Assembly (NCBI RefSeq): GCF_016808335.1 | Contig: NC_053138.1 | Coordinates: 13,571,900 to 13,635,899, forward strand | Direction of reading: 5' to 3' | Origin: Panicum virgatum | Lineage: Eukaryota; Streptophyta; Magnoliopsida; Poales; Poaceae | DNA length: 64,000 nt | In this document: piece after piece, positions 1-12,900 of the stretch | How positions within the stretch are numbered: position 1 is the first letter of the stretch | Layout: each line of letters starts with the position of its first letter | Program-made: the position numbers and the translations under genes | Notes under the pieces: model-generated | Database searches by the model: none | Seen by the model: only the letters and a program-made list of their open reading frames with translations | Told to the model about the DNA's origin: nothing

Positions 1-198
1 TCAGCAGGGGTTCGCGCCTCGACCCGGCCCGCAGCCGCAGCAGGCTCTGCTGGCCCAACAAGCGCATGTCCAGGCGCTGCAGGCCCAGCACGCCCAGCTG
101 CAGGCGCAGGCTCTTCTCCAGGCCCAGGCGTACCAGCACGCCCAGCTCCAGGCAGCGCAGCAGCAGGCGCCGCAAGCCCCGCTGCCTCAGGCGGCTAT

Positions 199-3100
199 GT
201 GGGCCGCGCCGGCCATCTCAACTCGGCCACGGGCCTTCCTTCATGGGATCAGCAATCCCTGGCGTCCACCTTCAACACCGTGTCGCTCAACCCTCCGCCG
301 CAAAACGAATGGTATTTCGAATCAAGTGCCTCCTCCCACATGACCTCCGACCCTTCCACCCTTACCTTTGCATCTTCCCCGCGGTATCCCTCTCCTTCAT
401 CAATTGTTGTTGGTAATGGTTCTCTTCTACCAGTTACCGCCTTCCAGGCCCTTTTTCTCTTAATAATGTTCTTGTTTCACCAAACCTTATTAAGAATCTC
501 ATTTATGTACGCCAGTTTACTTCTGACAACAATTGTTCCATTAAGTTTGATCCCGCTGGTTGTTCTGTGAAGGATCTTCAGTCCAGGAGAGTGATCGCCA
601 GGTGCAATAGCTCCGATCCCCTCTACCCGCTGCAGCTGCCCACCGCCACCTCTCTTGTCGCTGGTGTTGATGCTACTCTTTGGCACCGCCGCCTAGGACA
701 TCCCGGTCATGAGGCTCTCGCCAAGCTTGCTCCCGCCATACCGTCATGTAATAAAAACAGTAGCAGCTCTTTGTGTCATGCGTGCCAGTTAGGTCGCCAC
801 ATCAGGCTTCCTTTCCCTACATCCTCCTCTCGTGTGTCAAATAAATTTGATCTTATACATTGTGATCTTTGGACATCTCCTGTGGTTAGTGTCTCGGATC
901 ATAAATATTATTTGGTCATTTTGGATGATTTCTCGCACCACTTATGGACGTTCCCATTGTGGCTTAAGTCTGACACATTTTCCTCGCTCGCTAACTTCTT
1001 TGCTCATGTGACCACCCAGTATGGCGCCACTATCAAGGTGGTCCAGTGCGACAACGGCCATGAGTTCGACAACTCCAGTGCCCGCACGTTCCTCCTTGCT
1101 CATGGGGTTCATCTTCGTAAGTCGTGCCCCTACACTTCCTCCCAGAATGGTAAAGCTGAGCGCATTATTCATTCCATTAATAATATCGTTCGCTCTCTAC
1201 TGTTCCAAGCGAGCATGCCTGCTTCATACTGGGCTGAAGCACTCGCCACCGCCACATACCTCCTTAACATTTTGCCTACCAAAACGCTGCAATTTGCCAC
1301 GCCTCACTTTGCCCTTCATGGGTCACTACCGTCCTATGATCACCTTCGTGTTTTCGGTTGCAAATGTTACCCTAACCTTTCAGCCACTACTGCACACAAG
1401 CTGGCTCCACGTTCTGTCCTTTGCGTCTTCCTTGGCTACTCAGCTCATCATAAGGGATACCGCTGCCTTGACCTCGACTCCAACCGAGTGCTCATCTCGC
1501 GCCATGTCGTCTTCGACGAGGCTGCTTTCCCTTTCGCTGAGCGCTCCACTGGCTCCGCCAGCCTTGACTTCCTGGATGATTTCACTAATACTGAGCCGGC
1601 CCCCATTGGACCGACTCATGTTTTGTCTCGTGCAGGACCTCTTGGCGACATGGCGCCTCTCCCTGGACTGCCACGTGCGGCAGCCCACCCTGCACCAAGC
1701 GTGGCCAGCCAGGTTCCGAGCTCGGCCGGCCCGCTGCCACGTGCGGCCCTCCCCAGGACGGCGCCGATCGTCGCGCCGGGCTTCCAGTCCCTGCCGGCTG
1801 ATTGGCATCCAGCGGCTGCCACCCCGACGTCCTCGTCCTCGGCTGCGCCGGGCTCTCAGCGGACGCCCCTGGTCCGCAGCCCTCCGGCCGGTGGTGCGTC
1901 ACCTGCAGCCGCCTCGCTGCCAGTAGTCGCCGTGCCACCACCGCGCGAGCTGCGACACGTCTACTCCCGCCGGCGTGTGCCTCCACCTGCCGCACCGACT
2001 TCTACCCCGCTGACCGCTGCCCCGCTACCTCGTGGTGCGGTGCCTGTTCTTCCAGTGACGAACCAGCACCCCGTGACCACGCGGGCTAAGCGCGGCATTC
2101 GTCTTCCAGCAGTATACCATGCTGCGCCGCTGTCCCCGCTCCCGAAGACCTTCCGCAGCGCCCTTGCCGACCCAAATTGGCGGGCTGCTATGGAGGAACA
2201 CGCCGCTCTTCTGCAAAACCATACCTGGGATTTAGTTCCGCGTCCGCCGCGGGCTAATATCGTTTCTGGCAAGTGGGTCTACAAGCATAAGTTCTAGTCT
2301 GACGGCAGCCTCGAGCGCTACAAGGCTCGATGGGTTCTTCGGGGTTTCACTCAGCGTCCTGGTGTGGATTTTGCTGAGACCTTCAGTCCGGTGGTCAAGC
2401 CTGCTACGGTGCGTATAGTGCTTTCTTTGGCTCTCTCCAGAGGTTGGCTTATTCATCAGCTCGACGTGAAGAATGCCTTCCTCCATGGCACCTTGTCCGA
2501 GACAGTCTACTGTGCTCAGCCTTCTGGTTTTGAGGATCCTGTTCACCCCGACTTTGTTTGCCGTCTGAACAAGTCGCTTAACGGTTTGAAGCAGGCCCCT
2601 CGTGCATGGTATAGTCGGTTCGCCACTTGCTGTCTCTCGGGTTCGTTGAGGCCAAGACTGATACCTCACTGTTCATCTTCCGGCGCGGGACCGACATGAT
2701 TTACCTGCTGCTTTATGTTGATGATATTGTGCTCACAGCTTCCTCCCCGGCACTCCTCCGTCGCACCTTTCAGGCGCTACAGCTGGAGTTCTCCATGAAG
2801 GACCTTGGTGAGTTGCATCATTTTCTAGGCATGTGTGTGGAGTGCCACGGTTCTGGTCTTCTCCTCACTCAGCGGCAGTACATGTTGGAGATCTTGGATC
2901 GTGCAGGCATGGCCGAGTGCAAGCCCTGCTCCACTCCTGTTGACACCAACCCGAAGCTCTCAGTTGATGGTCCGCCTATTCAGGATGCCACAGATTTTCG
3001 CAGTCTGGCCGGCGCCCTTCAGTGGCTGACTTTCACCAGGCCTGATATTGCATATGCGGTGCAGCAGGTGTGTCTACATATGCATGATCCACGGGAGCCT

Positions 3101-3715
3101 CATCTTGCCGCCCTGAAGCGTATCCTTCGCTACATCCGGGGTACTCTTCATCTGGGACTTCTGATCCGTCCTTCTGCCCAGGCTGAGCTGACTGTGTACA
3201 CTGATGCTGATTGGGCTGGCTGCCCCGACACCCGCAAATCCACCTCAGGTTATGCTGTCTTTCTTGGAGATAATCTTGTCTCCTGGTCGTCGAAGTGTCA
3301 AAAAACAGTGTCCCGGTCCAGTGCAGAGGCCGAATACAGGGCTGTAGCCAATGGTGTTGCAGAGGCTCCATGGCTCTGACAGCTGCTCCTCGAGCTTCAT
3401 GCTCCACTCCGGCGCGCCTCGTTGGTCTATTGTGACAACATCAGCGCCGTTTACATGAGCTCCAACCCCATCCAGCATCAACGCACCAAGCACATTGAGA
3501 TCGATCTCCACTTCGTGCGGGAGCGTGTTTCCATTGGTGAAGTCCGCGTCATGCATGTTCCGACTGCCTCCCAGTACGCCGACATCTTCACTAAGGGGCT
3601 CCCATCTTCTGTGTTTTCGGAGTTCAAGTCCAGTCTGAATATCCGCGGTGCCGATGATCAGACTGCGGGGGGTGTTAGCATGTTATGTATAGGCTGGCCC
3701 ACGGGCCCTAGTTAG
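199..3715 (+). pseudogene. Decayed copia pol polyprotein of element A
   Basis: Recognisable parts are the protease site, the GAG-pre-integrase segment ([12 protein letters not shown] near 680), the integrase core (LDDFSHHLW, QCDNGHEFDN), the reverse transcriptase ([21 protein letters not shown]) and copia RNase H ([20 protein letters not shown]). Damage seen: the aspartic protease motif reads E-S-S instead of D-S-G (near 320); a frameshift lies near 450; TAG stops the frame at 2295; a frameshift near 2630 falls inside the RT; TGA at 3377 replaces an expected Arg codon before QLLLELHAP. The rest continues in frame to 3715. It is a non-functional relic of the same broad copia group as element B. 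Confidence 0.88.
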
Positions 3716-3905
3716 CCGGCCTAATGGCCTTTAGGGGCTGGGTGCCCACTATGTCTAGGTGCCCCCTCCCCCCTCAGGATATCTCTGTTGATTAGTATAG
3801 GCAAGGATCCCCCTGATAGGGTTGTTTCCATCTACTGCGGCATCCTTGCCTATATGTACTCGTACCGTGCTTTGCACCCTAATCAATCAATCATATTCCT
3901 GGCCA
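3673..3905 (+). repeat. 3' LTR of copia element A
   Basis: It begins TGTTAGCATG two bases after a G-run polypurine tract. It plausibly ends at a CA near 3893 or 3905, giving about 220-233 bp. There is no second copy in the window to fix the end. Confidence 0.65.
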
Positions 3906-3947
3906 TACTCGCTTTCAATTAAGTTAAAAGGACAAGTCATGACTTAC

Positions 3948-6900
3948 ACGGTCCACAGTTATCTGATCCCAAGCATCAGACCATACAGCAGCACAGGCCC
4001 AGTAGCCATCAGAAATGTTGCTCGCAGGGAACTCCTTAGAATCAGTGTAATCATTAATGTTCACCCAAGAACCAAGCACTGCTCCATCAACATCACCACA
4101 TTCAACAAGGGGGTGGTCACGAATGTGCAGAACCAATACAGGTTTATCTTCTCCTGGCAGTGTAACAATATTTGCAGCATCACGGATGACATTCTCCCTA
4201 CCAAAATATGTGTCCCAGAAGCTGCTGCTTGGGTAGAACCGCTTTTCCATAGAGAAAAAAAAATGTTGATCAGTATTAAGGTAATACTGAGGTAGTGCAA
4301 TTTAAAATTAGCTAAAGCATGTATACAGTCAAACCTCAATCAGAGTTATAGTCTCTAGCATCTTCCACTCATCAGATCTTATGTACCCACGCTTCTTCAT
4401 CTCATCAGCAATTTGGAGCCTTAATGACCTCCTGACGGTACCTTGCATAAGTTGTCTTAGGTCTGACTCTACATCATCTCCTAACCTTTCTAATGTTGCT
4501 ACAGCCAATCCAGTTTCACCCTTCAAAGTACATATGTTAGACTTAGAAACAGGAACTGGCACACAAATACATTATTAAGCTAAGTTTACTAATTTACCTT
4601 CATCAACAGATCATATACAATGGATCTTCCTACTTCATGAACTTCAGAGAAAGCATCTTCTGGATCCTCATTGGAAACTAATTCCCTCTGGCGCAAAAGC
4701 TGCAGCTGAAGAACTGCCAAAGGTAGGCGACCAGACTGCAGTGCTTCTTTGACGACAGTTTTCAAGTCGAAGTTATTCATTTCCCATCTGTTAATCATTT
4801 CCTTAATGTTTCCTTGAATAATTTGTCTCCCAACTTGAGCAGTCCCTTTATTGGTATCAATATCAAGGAAATTCGAAGCACTAAGAGATGATTCAACTTG
4901 TGTTAGAGCTAACAGGCTGTTGCTATCAGGAACCAACACATGAGCTGATTCTTGCCTGTCATGAACATCTAAACCACCAGGCCCTGATGGAACACCATCC
5001 ACTACAACAACTGGAAGCGAAGAATCATTTTGCAATACTTCTGTGCCTATTTTCAGTGAGTTCTTATCATCTCCCTGCCACAGCGTAAGCACAGCATTAA
5101 GAAAAATAGAAAACGGTCATTTGAAGATGACTATTAGCAAATAAGCAGTAGCATCATCACTTTACCATCCGAACAGAATTCTGATTCTTTGCAGAGACGC
5201 GGCTCTGGATACTCCTTATTACCATCAAAAAGTAAGCCATTTCGTGAAGCTTTGCTGAATTATCTGGCATATCTGAGCCATAAAGAGAATAAATCTCACA
5301 TGTATAACAAAGAAATTAGTAGAATAAAAGGATTTAGTGATTTACCTGAGTTTTGCTTCTGTAGCCCATAACATTTGATCATTCTTGTTGCAAAGCGGAC
5401 AGCTAAAACCATTAACCTGTTTTCACACTGTAAGGTGTAAGCTTACAAATTACATGAAGCTAAAAGTGTGACATAGAGCAGGCTACATTAACCCAAGAAA
5501 ACTAGGACAAATAGAACGAGTCATGCCTCTTATAGTATGTATTTCTAATTGTATTGCACTGCAGCTTTGAGGATATTGATGGAGAGAATAATGGCTTGTA
5601 TTCCTCCAAACCCTAGAAGGGTGGGATATATAGATCCTATACATGGGCCTCTATATGAGCCTCTATACATGGGCTCACATAAACACCAACACCCCCCGCA
5701 GTTTGAACTACCGGCGCTGCGGTGTTGAAGACTGGACAACAAGAAAGCCAACACCCCCCCCCGGCAGTCTGAACTACCGGCGCAGCGGTGTTCAAGACTG
5801 GACAAGAAGAGAGTACAAAGGGCAAATACCCCCCCCCCACCCCCCGGCATCCACAACTAGCCACCGGCTACGTTGAGGCTGTAGCGAAACTCCGAGAAGG
5901 TCGAGGAGGGCAGTCCCTTGGTGAAGATGTCAGCAAACTGGGAGGTAATCGGGACATGGAGTACCCGAATATCGCCGCTGGCGACTCTGTCGCGCACGAA
6001 GTGTAGGTCGATCTCCACATGCTTCGTTCGCTGATGCTGGACGGGGTTGGTGGAGAGATACACGGCGCTGACATTGTCGCAGTAGACGAGCGTGCTCTTG
6101 GCGAGCGGGCTGTGGAGCTCCACCAAGAGCTGTCGGAGCCAGGACGCCTCCGCCTCGCCGTTAGCAACAGCCCGATACTCCGCCTCAGCACTGGAGCAGA
6201 AGACAACCGGCTGCCGCTTGGACGACCAGGAGACCAGATTGCCGCCCAGGAAGACGGCGTAGCTGGAAGTGGAGCGTCGAGTGTCCGGGCAGCCAGCCCA
6301 GTCAGCGTCAGTGTTGACCACCAGCTCAGCAGAGGACGAGCAGTGAAGCACCAGGCCGAGGTCCACAGTGCCACGGACGTAGCGGAGGAGACACTTCAGC
6401 GCAGCAAGGTGTGACTCCCGGGGATCATGCATATGGAGACAGACCTGCTGAACAGCGTAGGTGAGGTCCGGCCTGGTGAAGGTGAGGTACTGCAACGCGC
6501 CAGCCAGACTCCGGTAGGCAGTAGGATCAGCCACCGGATCACCCAGATCAGCAGACAGCTTCGGCAGAGTGTCGACAGGAGTGGAGCAGGGCTTGCAATC
6601 AGTCATCCCAGCCCGCTCCAGAATATCAAGTGCGTACTGCCGCTGGTGAAGGAGAAGACCAGACGAGCGAGGCTCAACAGTGACGCCCAAGAACTAGTGG
6701 AGCTGACCCAGATCCTTCATAGCAAACTCCTGCTGCAAAGAGGAGATGACACTCTGAAGCAACTGCTGACTGGAGGCTATGAGCACAATGTCATCGACAT
6801 AGAGCAGCAGATATGCAGTCTCATCCCCACGGAGGTAGATGAAGAGAGACGTGTCAGACTTGGCCTCGGTGAACCCCAATGTCAACAAGAACATGGCGAA

Positions 6901-9900
6901 CCGAGAGTACCAAGCCCGAGGAGCCTGCTTCAGACCATAGAGAGACTTGTTGAGCCGGCAGACCATATCCGAACGACTCGAGTTCACAAATCCCGTTGGC
7001 TGAGAGCAGTAGACATTCTGTGACAGTGCCGTGAAGAAAAGCATTCTTCACGTCCAGCTGGTGCACAGGTCAAGAGCGCGAGAGCACAAGTGAGAGGACC
7101 GTGCGCACAGTAGCAGGCTTCACCACTGGGCTGAAGGTCTCATCATAGTCCACACCAAGCCGCTGAGTGAACCCCCGGAGAACCCAGCGAGGCTTGTAGC
7201 GCTCCAGTGTGCCATCAGCCCGACGCTTATGCGTCCAGATCCACTTGCCAGTCACCACATTGCAACCAGACGGACGCGGCACGAGGTCCCACGTCTGGTT
7301 GGCAAGAAGAGCCGCGTACTCCTCTTCCATCGCGCGATGCCAGTGAGGATCCGCCAAGGCGTCGCGGACAGAGGAGGGTACCGGAGAGACCTGCAGCTCT
7401 CCCTCGGTGGCGGAGAGTCGCGGCCTGAGACGCCATCCGCCGAGTCACCATGAGATGAATATGCCGAGGATCCCGATGGATGACTGGCGGGTGGTACACC
7501 TCCGGCTCGGCTCGAGAGCGAGTCGGCGGAGGCGGCGGCGGCGACGGCTCCGTTGTAGGCGCCGCAGGAGCCTCCGGAGCAGGAGGCGGCGCCGGTGTCG
7601 ACGCCGAACGACGCCGGTACACCTGCACCGGCTGAGCGTACCGCGCAGGTGCAGGGGAAGGCACCGGGGCCACGGACACCGGGTGTGGCGTGGTGTGGAG
7701 TGGGAGCAGGGGAAGCAGTGGACAGAAGACGGTTGAGCAAGTAGGTGGCAGTGTGGAGGCTCTCAGCCCAGAAGCGCGTGGGCAGAGAGGCCTGGATCAG
7801 AAGGGTGCGCACGACGTCGTTCGTCGTGCGAATCATCCACTCAACCTTGCCGTTCTGAGGAGAGGTATACGGACAAGACATACGCAGCTGAACACCCCGA
7901 GAGAGGAAGAAGGAACGGGAGGTGGAGTTATCGAACTCCCGCCCGTTGTCGCACTGGACAGCCTTAACGGTGAGGCCGAACTGAGTGGACACCCAGGCAA
8001 AGAAGTGGAGGAGGGTGGGAAAAGTCTCAGACTTGGCGCGCAAAGGGAAAGTCCAAGAGTAATGAGAGAAATCATCCACCACGACCAGATAATATTTCTA
8101 GCCAGACATGCTGAGTACAAAAGATGTCCACGGGTCACAGTGAATACGATCAAAAGCATGCGCAGCATGCGAAGAAGAAAAAAACGAAAGTCTAACATGA
8201 CGATCTAATTGGCACGCATGACAGAGGTGCTCAGCAGGAGCCCTAGTACATGGAACATCGGTACTACGACTGAGCTGAGCCAAAACATCGCGGCCGGGGT
8301 GTCCAAGCCGGCGGTGCCAGGTGGTGGAAGAAGGCATCACGGCAAAAGCAGTAGACGAAGAAGAAGTCGAAGACGGAGCAGCGGAAGCAGGAAGCCGAAG
8401 AGTGTAAAGGGGCCCCGGGCTGTCACATCGGAGGAGCGGACGCCGGGAAGCCGAATCCTTCACAGTAAGACCAGAAGAGTCAAATTCGATAGAACAGGAG
8501 TTGTCAGCAGTAAACTGGCGAATAGAAAGAAGGTTGTCAACCATCTGAGGAGCAACAAGAACATTAGTAAGACGAGTAGCAGAACCCACGGCGGTGACAG
8601 GAAGGCAAGACCCATCACCAACCATGATAGAAAAAGAACAAGAGGGTGTGGGGGTCGGACAGAAGAGAGGATACCGGCATCAGGAGTGGTGTCGAAGGAG
8701 GCACCCGAGTCAGCGATCCACTCGGTGCTGACCGGCTGCGTCAGTCCCATGGTACTGAAGGACTGCGCCAGAGCTGCCTGGTCCCACCCCCCAGGCCAGG
8801 TCGGCTGCTGGCTGGGCTGAGTGGGCGGGGTCCAGTACGGCGCGGAGAGGGGAGCAGCACCGGTGAACATGGCCGCCGGCTGGAGCTGAAGACGATGCCC
8901 CCCTCCCGGACCCTGAAACGGCCACATCGAGATGCGCCCTGACCATGGGTTACTGAAGGATGGCCAGATCGTACCTCCTGGGGCAGGGGCAGAAGCGGGA
9001 GTCGGAGCCGGAGCCGGCGTGCCCCAACGGCCCCCACCGGTACCGGTACCCCCAGAAGCAGGGCCACCAGTGCCACCACATCCCCCCCCCCGACAACGTC
9101 CACGCCCCCCCCCAACCTCCGGTCTGCCCGGCGGGAGCAGGACCAAGGAGAGAGGTGGCAGGGGCGGCGGAGGAAGCCGGTGGAGCAGTGACGAGCGCGG
9201 TGGAGGTGGGCGAGGACGATCCGGGCGCGAGACCCCTGGTGATCTCCTCGAGGGCGAGGTCGTCCCGGACCTGTAGGAAGGAGGGGAAAGGCCTCTGGCG
9301 GGCGATCCAGCTCTTCAGGTGGTTATAGGTGCTGCTCAGGCCCCGCAGGACATTGAGCACCAAGACCCGATCGGACACCGGATCCCCGAGGTCGTGAAGA
9401 GCATCGGCCATGCCCTTCATCCGCCGGCAGTACTCACCGACGGAGAGGTCCCCCTGCACGAAGGTGCGGAAGGTGGCGTCGAGCTGGAGGGCGCGGTACT
9501 CGGCGTTGCCGAGGAACTGCCCCTCGAGCGCCACCCAGGCCTGGCGCGCAGTGCCTCTGTAGGTCCTGACAAGGTCCTGAAGATCTAGGGAGATGTCCCG
9601 AAGATCCAGGACAGGGCGACGCTGTCGAGGCGCAGCCACGCCACATCTCGCGTCTCGATCGGCGAGTCGACGAGGACGTGGTCGTCGAGGGCGTAGCGGC
9701 GGAGAGCGGGCAGGACCTGGTCCCGCCAGCGTCCGTAGGAGGACGACGTCGGGTCGAGGACGGTGACCAGGGCCCTGATGTTCTGGACGCCGGCTGCCTG
9801 GAGGTGGAGCTGGGCGACCATGGAGTCGGTCGGGTCGTACCGGGCTCCAGATCCAGCGGGCCGGGCCTGGTGGAAGGAAGAAGCGCCGGACTCGAGGACA

Positions 9901-12900
9901 ACGGGCTGGTCAGAGGAGACGCGGAGGGAGCGCTCCGCCTCGGCGACCCGGAGGGCGAGGGCGTCAGCCGCGGTGCGCTCGCGCTCCCAGGCGAGGGCAG
10001 CCACGCGGACCCACTCCTGGGCCGCCGAAGGCCTCCGACTTGGCGTCGAGGAGGGCCGCGGCGAGAGTGGCGTCGGCCTGCTGCCCGCGGAGGGCGGCGG
10101 CGGCGAGCGGCGCATCCTCGGGCGCCATCCCGAGAACGGTCCACGCGGGATCGGCGGCGGCGGCGTCGGCGGCAGGCCGCTTGCCCGCCGCGATAGCAGC
10201 GCGGTGGGCCGCAGCGGCCGCGGCGGCTGGATCGGCACCCGCGGCCTGCAGCGCGGCCTGCAGGGCAGCCGGATTGGCGCCCGCGGCCTACAGGGCAGCC
10301 AAATCGGCGCCCGCGACAGCAGGATCGGCGGCGGTGGCGGCCAGGGGCCCGCACGGGCGGCTGCACGCGCGTCGGGCCCTATACGAGCGGCTCCAGGACG
10401 GGCGGCAGGGGTGGGTTGGGCTGCTGCAGGGGCTGCGGCGACGCCTGCAGGGGCGGCGGCGGCTCCTGCAGCACAGCCCCAACAGCCCCCACGCCCCCTG
10501 CGCCCGCGGCCGCGGGATCCTGCAGCGGCAGGCCCTGCACGAGCCCCGCTCCGGCGTCCGGCGCAGGCTCGACGGCGGCCAGCACGGCGGCCGGGGCGCG
10601 CCAGGCCAGAGGCCAGGCGGCCGGAGCAGAGGAGGTAGACAGGGGAGGGAAAGAGGAAGGGGAGAGAGGAGGGGGCGCCGGCGGCCGGCCATGGCTGCCG
10701 GCGGCGGCGGCGCCTGGGAGGTGAGGGAGAGAGGAAACCCTAGCCCTAGGCTAATGATACCATGATGGAGAGAATAATGGCTTGTATTCGTCCAAACCCT
10801 AGAAGGGTGGGATATATAGATACTATACATGGGCCTCTAGATGGGCCTCTATACATGGGCTCACATATACACCAACAGATATCACAACATTCCCTATAGC
10901 ACGGGTTTCTGTTTTGCGGGCTAAATCAACGAATGATGCCCTAAATAAGCATTGTGAAATGGCAGTATGTCAAAAAATGCTTATTTTACACATCTTACTA
11001 GCAGATGTCTGTATATCATCGATGCAAATCCATTGAGAACCCACCCTGTACAAATATTATCACATGTAATCATATCTAGTAGTGGCTTATGTTTGAAGTA
11101 TTTAGTAGTTAGTATCTGTGAAGTTACAAGAACCAAATACAGTGGCTTAAATGGTGCAGCTGCAGCTGCATATGTTCTGCAAATGCATCTGCGGTCCCTA
11201 AGAAGGCTGCAACAGTTGAGCAGGTGTTCTACATAGGGTTGAGACTACTACAGATGCATTCAGCTTCCTCTTTGCATATCCATGTTTCCCACATGAAAAA
11301 ACAATTTTCTCCTCTCACACTGCCATGGATCTTTGTAGCCATTCCTTCATGTCTCGACTTGATAACAACTTTCTTGTCTAAAATTTCTCACCTATTGTAA
11401 ACCTCAAAAGCTAAGCACTGTTTAAATGAGAAGCAAAATTTTATCTTCATATAGTTGAATCTGTGATGAAAACAAAAAATCCATGTCAGCATGTTCTGCC
11501 TGCTAAATGTTTGCTATACATTTCTCTAATCTGCAGTATGAGACTGCACATAATTGTACCAAGTGTGGACTTCATGAAATTCCTTTTCATTGCTGGCTGA
11601 AACAGTGTGTGACAATTATGACAAAATGAATTGAACAGTTACATATATATATATTCTTGGAAGTGGATAAAATTCAATAAAAATAGGTGCAATGAATCTA
11701 AGTCTTGATGTTGTTTCAGATGTAGAAGAACATGACTATATGATCATTATAACAGTTATCAGCATTATGGTTCTTCTACGCCAGGCTAACCAACCTACTG
11801 AGTTTTTTTTCTCGAACACGCAGGAGAGCACCCTACTGAGTTATATACTCAAATTAAGTTTTCTGCACATTACAATTTAACAGATAAAAATGTAGGCAAA
11901 GAACTACATTTTTTCCATGAACAAACTGTATTTCAAAAGATAATCCTAACTTTTTAATGTAATTCATCACCATGACAAAGCTGTTACCAGGCAACAAAAC
12001 ATACTTGGATGACAATGTGACTTCATTATCGTTTCCAGTCCTACTAGATAACCGATGAATAGATGCCAATAGCAGTTGCAAGACACCTTCTTCTGCAAGA
12101 TTGACCTCAGCGAGCATATTCAGTGACCTAGCAAGCCACTAGCGTTAGATATTCATGAATACAAAAGCTAATATTAACACAGAGCCCAATGATTTTTTAA
12201 TAAAAAAGTATATACTAAAACGCAATAAAAGCATACTTGATTACTTAAAACAGATAGTACGAGCGTATTGATAAATTCAGAAGAAAGTATACACATCTAC
12301 CATTTCAACCACATCCATAAAAGACAACATCATCTATTAATCTCCAAATAGATGGCAGTATTGAGGACAAATCTCTAATGATTAGAAACTACAAACAAAG
12401 ATACAATTCAATCTTATTTCTAGAATACCACATCACTTACCAATTTACAAATAAAAGAAATCTGAATAACCAGCTCATATTCATGTATAAATATACTCCA
12501 ATATCTAATAATCAGACATCATCCTGCAGTTATATACATCACACTCAACAAGACACACCGAAATAATAAACATTGCAAATAGTCCAAAAAGTTTAGGGAA
12601 TAGGATTTGGAAATATGCATATAATATTAAAGCAAATAAAAACAATTCAGACAAAGTGCCAGGACAAGAAAATACAGGATCTTACTGCTCTAGATCACTA
12701 ATCATTGAGTAATGCAGGGCCAACTGCAGCCAACGTAACCTAGAGACTTTCAAGTCCCAACCTGTCAATGCAATAACTTAAATTAGCACATATAGTATTC
12801 TAAAGAGCCATGTGTGTTGCACAGAATACTGAAGTCGTATCATCCATTCAAATTGGACAATGAAACATATATAATTGTATACCCATGTCATTGGATAAAT

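Larger units (their letters stand above)
1..3905 (+). mobile_element. Ty1/copia retrotransposon A (5' end outside window), in intron 9 of the spatacsin-like gene
   Basis: The pol domains run in copia order (protease, integrase, reverse transcriptase, RNase H) and end in a polypurine tract (GCGGGGGG) directly before a 3' LTR that starts TGTTAGCATG. The 5' LTR and gag lie left of the window. The element is antisense to the host gene, and its 3' LTR ends about 40 bp from the splice donor of spatacsin exon 9, so it is intronic. The LTR right boundary is approximate because the partner LTR is not visible. Several breaks in the reading frame show it cannot make its own proteins. Confidence 0.9.
5577..10877 (-). 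mobile_element. Ty1/copia retrotransposon B, full length, TSD GATAT, in spatacsin intron 4
   Basis: Two 115-bp LTRs (TG...CA) flank a complete but decayed gag-pol. The 5-bp duplication GATAT lies exactly outside both ends (5572-5576 and 10878-10882). A primer-binding site TGGTATCA, complementary to initiator-Met tRNA, touches the 5' LTR, and a G-run polypurine tract touches the 3' LTR. Removing the element and one TSD leaves an intron of about 1.3 kb. Its 5 LTR differences in 115 bp make it older than element C. It has the same orientation as the host gene. Confidence 0.95.
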
